This document shows positions 59,086-64,000 of a stretch of 64,000 bases of DNA, in pieces. How positions within the stretch are numbered: position 1 is the first letter of the stretch; every line of letters begins with the position of its first letter. The position numbers were made by a program, and so were the translations under genes. This DNA is from Hoeflea_A sp040932035. GTDB lineage: Bacteria; Pseudomonadota; Alphaproteobacteria; Rhizobiales; Rhizobiaceae. The notes below the pieces were generated by a model. That model was not told where the DNA came from. It was given only the letters and a program-made list of their open reading frames with translations, and did not search any database. The DNA lies in contig NZ_JBFRBB010000001.1 in NCBI RefSeq assembly GCF_040932035.1, forward strand, positions 1,488,001-1,552,000. Reading direction: 5' to 3'.

Positions 59086-60149
59086 AGTTTCAGCGCACCT
59101 TGATAATTCACCCGCGCACCCTCGGACCGCTCTTCTAGGTGACCGAGTTTGACGACCGTCTCGCCGGCAGCCAGCAGCGCCTGCGACACGCGCTCGGCGT
59201 CAGATTTAGCGACCACTGCGATCATGCCGATCCCGCAATTGAACGTGCGCAGCATCTCCTTTGCTTCAACGCCACCGGTGCGCGCCAGCCATGAAAAGAC
59301 CGGGGGCGGCGCGATGGCATCCAGATCGACCGATGCGGCAAGATCTTCCGGCAGCACACGCGGGATATTCTCTGGAAATCCGCCGCCTGTGATGTGGACA
59401 AGCGCCTTGATAGCTCCGGTCTCACGAATTGTCTTGAGCACCGAACGAACGTAGATCCGCGTCGGGGTCAGCAGGGCTTCTGCCAGGTTCGATCCATCCT
59501 CGAAAGGAGCGGGGGCATTCCAGGCAAGTCCCGAGGTCTCAACGATCCTTCGTACCAGCGAAAACCCGTTTGAGTGGACGCCGGCGGATGCCAGGCCAAG
59601 GAGGATGTCACCTGCTTCGGCATTGCCTGTTGGAAGCAGCGATCCGCGCTCGGCCGCACCGACGGCAAAGCCGGCAAGATCATAGTCGCCGCCTGAATAC
59701 ATGCCCGGCATCTCGGCCGTTTCCCCGCCGATCAGCGCACAGCCGGCGTCCTGACAGCCTCTGGCAATACCGGCAACGATCGCTTCACCCTGGTCGACGT
59801 CGAGTTTTCCGGTTGCAAAATAATCGAGGAAAAACAGAGGCTCGGCCCCCTGGACCAGGAGGTCGTTGACGCACATGGCGACCAGATCGATGCCGACCGT
59901 GTCATGCATGCCCGAATCGATGGCGATTTTGAGCTTGGTGCCGACACCGTCATTGGCCGCTACAAGCACCGGATCGGTAAAGCCCGCTGCCTTGAGGTCG
60001 AAGAGTCCCCCAAATCCACCGATTTCACCGTCGGCGCCGGATCGCCGTGTCGCCCGGATGTGGGGTTTGATGCGTTCCACCAGGCTATTGCCGGCATCGA
60101 TATCGACGCCGGCGTCGCTGTATTTCAAACCGTTTGTCCGCTCGGTCAT
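59082..60149 (-). CDS. purM: Phosphoribosylformylglycinamidine cyclo-ligase
   Basis: 355 residues, AIR synthetase. N-terminal YSDAGVDIDAGNSLVERIK, IGGFGGLFDL, and ATP-site LVAANDGVGTKLKIAI and ALIGGETAEMPGMY. Closes the imidazole ring in purine synthesis. First gene of the purM-purN pair, divergent from the CDP-alcohol phosphotransferase gene. Confidence 0.97.
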   Translation of the reverse strand: MTERTNGLKYSDAGVDIDAGNSLVERIKPHIRATRRSGADGEIGGFGGLFDLKAAGFTDPVLVAANDGVGTKLKIAIDSGMHDTVGIDLVAMCVNDLLVQGAEPLFFLDYFATGKLDVDQGEAIVAGIARGCQDAGCALIGGETAEMPGMYSGGDYDLAGFAVGAAERGSLLPTGNAEAGDILLGLASAGVHSNGFSLVRRIVETSGLAWNAPAPFEDGSNLAEALLTPTRIYVRSVLKTIRETGAIKALVHITGGGFPENIPRVLPEDLAASVDLDAIAPPPVFSWLARTGGVEAKEMLRTFNCGIGMIAVVAKSDAERVSQALLAAGETVVKLGHLEERSEGARVNYQGALKL

Positions 60150-60521
60150 GCACGTCCTCAGATTTTTCCGCAGAATTCGCAGTGCGCACTGGATTTCAGG
60201 TGCGAAATGACACGTCCTGCCCGGCTGTGCAAGGTGCTGCGCCCCTACGCACCCATTTAAAGTATATTTACGAGCGAAGGCGTATGTAATCGTACATTAA
60301 TCAAATTCGCTGCGGTGCAATCTAAACACTTGTTCACGCATTGAAATTGTGAATGGTGGATACGAAATAGAAGCTATGTCCGTTGTATCGGATGCGGGCC
60401 CGCCCCGTGGACAATATGAGGTATATCCGGTTTGCATGTTGCCGCCGCTGTGCAATCTGGAGTTTGCGTCTTCGTGGGCAGGTGCAGCAAATGCGGCTAA
60501 CAGGTAGAACGATCCCGGCGC
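60150..60521. other. Divergent spacer between purM and the CDP-alcohol transferase gene
   Basis: 372 bases with no supported gene; open frames crossing it are shadows of the flanking genes. An AT-rich stretch (60255-60310) holds the dyad ATGTA-N4-TACAT (60284-60297) about 140 bases upstream of purM and could be a purM promoter/operator zone. No PUR-box or riboswitch is recognisable. Confidence 0.35.
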
Positions 60522-61052
60522 ATGACAATACCGAATATCATTACCTTTATGCGATTTCTGATGGTGCCTGCGGTTGTTTATGCCCTGTTGCTGGGGGAGA
60601 TGATGCCGGCCTTCGTCATATTCGTGATCGCCGGCATTTCCGACGGCGTCGACGGATTTATTGCCCGGCAATTCAACCAGCAAAGCGAGCTTGGCGCTTA
60701 TCTCGATCCGATCGCCGACAAGCTGTTGCTTGTAACGGTGTTTATTATGCTGGCAATTCTCGGGTTTCTGCCCCATTGGCTTGTGGTTCTGGTGGTGTCG
60801 CGCGACGTGTTGATTGTCATCGCCGTGATCTTGTCCAGTGTGATGGCGCAGCCCGTCGCTGTAAATCCGATTTTTGTCTCCAAGGCCAACACCGCGTTCC
60901 AGATAGCATTGGCGTCCGTCGTCCTTGCGGAACTGGCGTTTGGCGTGACGTTTGGGGATCTGCGGCTGATTTTGATCTACAGCGTTGCGGCATTGACCAT
61001 CCTTTCGGCCGCCGCCTATCTCAAGGTATGGGTCGATCACATGGCCGGATGA
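60522..61052 (+). CDS. CDP-alcohol phosphatidyltransferase family protein
   Basis: 176 residues, five to six membrane helices, full catalytic motif D41-x2-D44-G45-x2-A48-R49-x8-G58-x3-D62-x3-D66. Starts MTIPNIITFMRFLMVP like PgsA. Because pgsA is at 49.5 kb, this is a paralogue; cardiolipin synthase-like, phosphatidylglycerol or another headgroup reaction are all possible. It is followed after 43 bases by an AI-2E family permease, an order conserved in relatives. Confidence 0.88.
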   Translation: MTIPNIITFMRFLMVPAVVYALLLGEMMPAFVIFVIAGISDGVDGFIARQFNQQSELGAYLDPIADKLLLVTVFIMLAILGFLPHWLVVLVVSRDVLIVIAVILSSVMAQPVAVNPIFVSKANTAFQIALASVVLAELAFGVTFGDLRLILIYSVAALTILSAAAYLKVWVDHMAG

Positions 61053-61095
61053 TCCGGCCGAAATTCAACCGGCTAGACAGGGCGCGGGGATTAGC

Positions 61096-62223
61096 ATGGC
61101 AACTCAGATCAACAGGGCGTCGCTGCGTCGGCAGGCCATCTTCTGGCTGGCGACTTTTTTTGTGTTTGGGCTTTTTCTCTACGTCTTTCGCGGCATCTTA
61201 CTGCCTTTTGTAGCCGGTATGGCGCTTGCCTATTTCCTCGATCCCGTTGCTGACAAGCTTGAGAGCTGGCGCGTTTCGAGGCTGATGGCCACGGTCATTA
61301 TCCTGATTGCTTTTCTGCTGATCTTCATCATCGCGCTGATGATCGTTGTTCCGGTGCTGGCAAGCCAGGCGAGCGGATTCATCAGCAAACTGCCCGAATA
61401 TGTCGAACAGCTGCAAAAGTTGATCGCGTCCACGAATACGGAGTGGCTGACCAAATGGATCGGGATCGAGATGCCGGATCTCAAATCGTCACTCGGCAAT
61501 GTTCTTTCCGAAGGGGCGGGCCTGGTAGGCACGCTGTTCCTTCAGATATGGAACTCCGGTAAAGCGCTGGCCGACCTCGCATCCCTGTTCGTTGTAACGC
61601 CGGTGGTCGCTTTCTATCTGCTGCTCGACTGGGACCGCATGGTGGAAGCCGTTGATGACTGGATTCCGCGCCGGTATCTGGAAACGGTTCGTGAAATTTC
61701 CAGGGATATGAACAGCGCGATAGCCGGGTTCGTTCGCGGCCAGGGCAGCGTTTGCCTGATACTGGGCATCTACTACGCAGGCGGACTGACGCTTGCCGGT
61801 CTGAATTTCGGACTGCTCATCGGCCTGTTCGCCGGGTTGATCAGCTTCATACCCTATGTCGGGTCCATGGTGGGGCTTGTCCTCGCCCTCGGGGTCGCGC
61901 TGGTTCAGTTCTGGCCGGATTATGTGTCGATCGTGATTGTGCTTGCCGTGTTTTTCTCCGGACAGTTTTTCGAAGGCAATATTCTCCAGCCGAAACTCGT
62001 CGGCCGCAGTGTCGGGCTGCATCCCGTTTGGCTCATGTTTGCGCTGTTTGCGTTTGGTTCGCTGTTCGGATTCGTTGGTCTCCTTATTGCTGTTCCGGCG
62101 GCGGCGGCACTTGCGGTTCTTGTGCGGTTCGCACTCAAACGGTATTTGGATAGCGACTTATATGATGATGGCGCCGCACCCGCGGGTGGTCAGAAAAATG
62201 CAAAAGAAGACAATGGGCAGTAG
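61096..62223 (+). CDS. AI-2E family (PerM-like) transporter
   Basis: 375 residues with about eight membrane helices and the family pattern FLDPVADKLE, GLNFGLLIGLFAGLISFIPYVG and GSLFGFVGLLIAVPAAAAL. Members range from autoinducer exporters to Na/H antiporters; sequence alone does not decide. A hydrophilic C-terminal tail rich in Gly/Asp/Lys overlaps the hdaA start by 11 bases. Position before hdaA is conserved in Hyphomicrobiales. Confidence 0.87.
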   Translation: MATQINRASLRRQAIFWLATFFVFGLFLYVFRGILLPFVAGMALAYFLDPVADKLESWRVSRLMATVIILIAFLLIFIIALMIVVPVLASQASGFISKLPEYVEQLQKLIASTNTEWLTKWIGIEMPDLKSSLGNVLSEGAGLVGTLFLQIWNSGKALADLASLFVVTPVVAFYLLLDWDRMVEAVDDWIPRRYLETVREISRDMNSAIAGFVRGQGSVCLILGIYYAGGLTLAGLNFGLLIGLFAGLISFIPYVGSMVGLVLALGVALVQFWPDYVSIVIVLAVFFSGQFFEGNILQPKLVGRSVGLHPVWLMFALFAFGSLFGFVGLLIAVPAAAALAVLVRFALKRYLDSDLYDDGAAPAGGQKNAKEDNGQ

Positions 62224-62935
62224 CGAGAGCAAGGCGCGGGATTCCGCGTCCGGACAACTGCCGCTTGATTTTGAGCATCAGCCGAGCACCACTCGGGACG
62301 ATCTCGTCATATCGGATCCGCTGAGTGCCGCCATTGGCATTGTCGATATCTGGCCCGAATGGCCCTCGCCAGTGGTTATTCTGGCCGGACCGACCGGCGC
62401 CGGTAAAACCCACCTTGCCAATATCTGGAAGGAGCGCGCGGGTGCAGTGACGATGTCCGCAACAGGCGACGAGGACAAGGTCTTGCGCCTGGCGGAGGCC
62501 GGCCCGGTGCTTATTGAGGACATCGATCGGGAAGGATTTGACGAAACGCTGCTCTTCCACCTGATTAACACGGTTCGCCAGCATGGAACCGCCATGATGA
62601 TCACAACACGCATGTGGCCGGCAGCCTGGCCGGTTCAGCTTCCGGACTTGCGATCGCGTCTGCGCGCGGCAACGATTGTTGAAATTGGCGAGCCTGATGA
62701 TGAACTGCTTGAGCAGGTAATCGAAAAACTGTTTGCAGACAGGCAGATAGTGATCGATCCTAAAGTAGTCTCCTATTTGGTCCAGCGCATGGAACGATCA
62801 CTTGATGCGGCGCAGACGATCGTGCAGCGCATGGATCAGATTGCACTCGCCCGGCGAGCCAAGATTAACCGTTCATTGGCGGCGGAGGTGCTCGCGGATC
62901 TGGAAGCAAACGGTTATGATGCTGATTTGTCATAG
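62213..62935 (+). CDS. hdaA: HdaA-like DnaA regulatory inactivator
   Basis: 240 residues from ATG 62213 (an ATG at 62198 is also possible). DnaA-like AAA+ protein without DNA-binding domain. N-terminal clamp-binding motif GQLPLDF (14-20), Walker A GPTGAGKT (59-66), Walker B PVLIEDIDR and sensor region MMITTRMWP. With the DNA-loaded clamp it stimulates hydrolysis of ATP-DnaA and so prevents re-initiation of replication. Overlap with the upstream permease gene implies coupling. Confidence 0.92.
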   Translation: MGSSESKARDSASGQLPLDFEHQPSTTRDDLVISDPLSAAIGIVDIWPEWPSPVVILAGPTGAGKTHLANIWKERAGAVTMSATGDEDKVLRLAEAGPVLIEDIDREGFDETLLFHLINTVRQHGTAMMITTRMWPAAWPVQLPDLRSRLRAATIVEIGEPDDELLEQVIEKLFADRQIVIDPKVVSYLVQRMERSLDAAQTIVQRMDQIALARRAKINRSLAAEVLADLEANGYDADLS

Positions 62936-62998
62936 GCTTATCGTCGCATGTGCATATCATTGGCCGCGGTGTATGATTGATTGTGAATGGATGGATGA

Positions 62999-64000
62999 AT
63001 GGACGACAAAGCAGCAATAGCTGGCGAAGGAAGAGAGCCTGAGGATACCGTCGAAGCGCTCATGGAGAGCCCTGAGCGCTTTGTAAACCGCGAGTTTTCC
63101 TGGTTGCAGTTCAATCGCCGGGTTCTTGAGGAGACGCAAAACAGCGCGCATCCCCTGCTGGAACGCATCCGTTTCCTTTCCATATCCGCGGCGAACCTCG
63201 ACGAGTTCTTCATGGTTCGCGTCGCCGGACTTGAGGGGCAGGTTCGCGAGGGCATAACCAGCCGTTCTGCTGATGGCAGAACCCCGCTGCGCCAGCTGAA
63301 TGAGGCACTCGACGAGATCGGAAAATTGCAGCTTGAGCAGCAGGCATCGCTTGCCGTTTTGCAGCAATATCTTGCCGAAGAGGATATCCTGATCGTCCGG
63401 CCCGCCGATCTGAGCGAGACTGACCTCGACTGGCTGAAGCAGGAATTTCTTGAATCAATCTTTCCGGTGCTGACGCCGCTCTCCATAGACCCGGCGCATC
63501 CGTTCCCGTTTATCCCGAATCTCGGATTTTCGATTGTGCTCAAGCTGTTCAGCCAGAAGCGGAAGGAGCCGATGACGGCGCTGTTGCGCCTTCCCGTCGC
63601 GCTCAACCGGTTCGTCCGCCTGCCGAACCGGGACCAGCAGGTGCGCTACATCACGCTTGAAGACGTGGTTGGACAGTTCATCGGCACGCTGTTCCCGGGC
63701 TACAGTGTGCATGGATCCGGAACCTTCAGAATTATCCGCGACAGCGACATCGAGGTCGAGGAAGAGGCGGAAGACCTTGTCCAGTTCTTCGAACGCGCAT
63801 TGAAGCGCCGGCGCAGGGGATCGGTGATCCGCATCGAATTCGATTCAGAAATGCCTGAAGCCCTGCGCAACTTCGTGACGACAGAGCTCAATGTTCCCGA
63901 GGACCGGGTCGCGGTTCTGCCTGGCCTGCTTGCCCTGGCGACGATTTCTGAAATAGTCGACACACCGCGCGATGATCTGAAATTCGAGCCCTACAATGCA
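62999..64000 (+). CDS. ppk: Polyphosphate kinase 1, 5' part (cut by the window end)
   Basis: 334 codons from ATG 62999, open to the last base. N-terminal and head domains of PPK1: FVNREFSWLQFNRRVLEE (residues 28-45), FLSISAANLDEFFMVRVAG, VLTPLSIDPAHPFPFIPN and the start of the next domain. The catalytic His domains would lie beyond the window. Makes polyphosphate from ATP. Follows hdaA by 63 bases, the usual alphaproteobacterial order. Confidence 0.95.
   Translation, partial: MDDKAAIAGEGREPEDTVEALMESPERFVNREFSWLQFNRRVLEETQNSAHPLLERIRFLSISAANLDEFFMVRVAGLEGQVREGITSRSADGRTPLRQLNEALDEIGKLQLEQQASLAVLQQYLAEEDILIVRPADLSETDLDWLKQEFLESIFPVLTPLSIDPAHPFPFIPNLGFSIVLKLFSQKRKEPMTALLRLPVALNRFVRLPNRDQQVRYITLEDVVGQFIGTLFPGYSVHGSGTFRIIRDSDIEVEEEAEDLVQFFERALKRRRRGSVIRIEFDSEMPEALRNFVTTELNVPEDRVAVLPGLLALATISEIVDTPRDDLKFEPYNA

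Noticed and set aside
60383..61213. 276-codon plus-strand frame
   Set aside because: Runs out of frame through the CDP-alcohol transferase gene, which has the complete active-site motif.
1..64000. CRISPR arrays, tRNA or rRNA genes, prophage, toxin-antitoxin pairs
   Set aside because: No regularly spaced direct repeats, no cloverleaf with conserved T-arm in any spacer, and no phage or toxin-like genes were seen on either strand.

Overview
The window looks like a chromosomal core segment of an alphaproteobacterium of the order Hyphomicrobiales (Rhizobiales), close to the Rhizobiaceae/Phyllobacteriaceae. Reasons: G+C-rich codon use, the order rplI-DUF2232-rpsR-rpsF, fabD-fabG-acpP-fabF-mltG-YicC-gmk, and lptF-lptG-lptD-surA-pdxA-rsmA, and an hdaA-ppk pair. 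This placement rests on gene order and protein resemblance; no search was run. Coding density is high. I found no tRNA, rRNA, CRISPR array, prophage, transposase or clearly broken gene.

Layout. 0.2-2.7 kb (minus): ribosomal proteins L9, S18 and S6 with a DUF2232 membrane protein. 3.1-8.5 kb (plus): an accessory catabolic cluster of glutamine-synthetase-like enzyme, aldehyde dehydrogenase, iron-type alcohol dehydrogenase and a second glutamine-synthetase-like enzyme; this resembles a gamma-glutamylation route for an amine or amino alcohol. 8.56-8.87 kb: a non-coding element with perfect 34-bp terminal inverted repeats and two internal hairpin arms. 8.9-10.9 kb: a GGDEF protein and a small coiled-coil protein, divergent around a palindrome-rich spacer with a CtrA-like site. 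11.1-17.7 kb (plus): fatty acid synthesis genes, mltG, YicC and gmk. 17.7-24.8 kb: a minus-strand operon of ABC importer, glycerophosphodiester phosphodiesterase and inositol-phosphatase-like enzyme, with a divergent ROK regulator. 24.9-32.5 kb (minus): LPS export (lptF, lptG, lptD), a SurA-like chaperone, pdxA and rsmA. 32.8-37.1 kb (plus): pepA, holC, a GT-C glycosyltransferase and a PAP2 phosphatase. 37.1-47.2 kb: DEAD-box helicase, L,D-transpeptidase, DsbA-fold isomerase, DUF2339 and DUF3096 membrane proteins, an ABC-F ATPase and a FolD homologue. 47.4-56.1 kb: two GSTs, ndk, moaE-moaD-pgsA-uvrC, a CaCA antiporter, an RNase T2 homologue with a secreted partner, and rlmJ. 56.3-64 kb: a molybdopterin oxidoreductase, purN/purM, a CDP-alcohol phosphotransferase, an AI-2E family permease, hdaA and the 5' part of ppk.

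Most of the window is ordinary core genome and I do not see a clearly new multi-gene system. The points most worth checking are the structured inverted-repeat element, the double glutamine-synthetase cluster, the importer/GDPD/IMPase operon, a FolD homologue with Gln in place of the catalytic Lys, a GT-C/PAP2 pair with an altered PAP2 motif, and an RNase T2 with Gln in place of the catalytic Glu.
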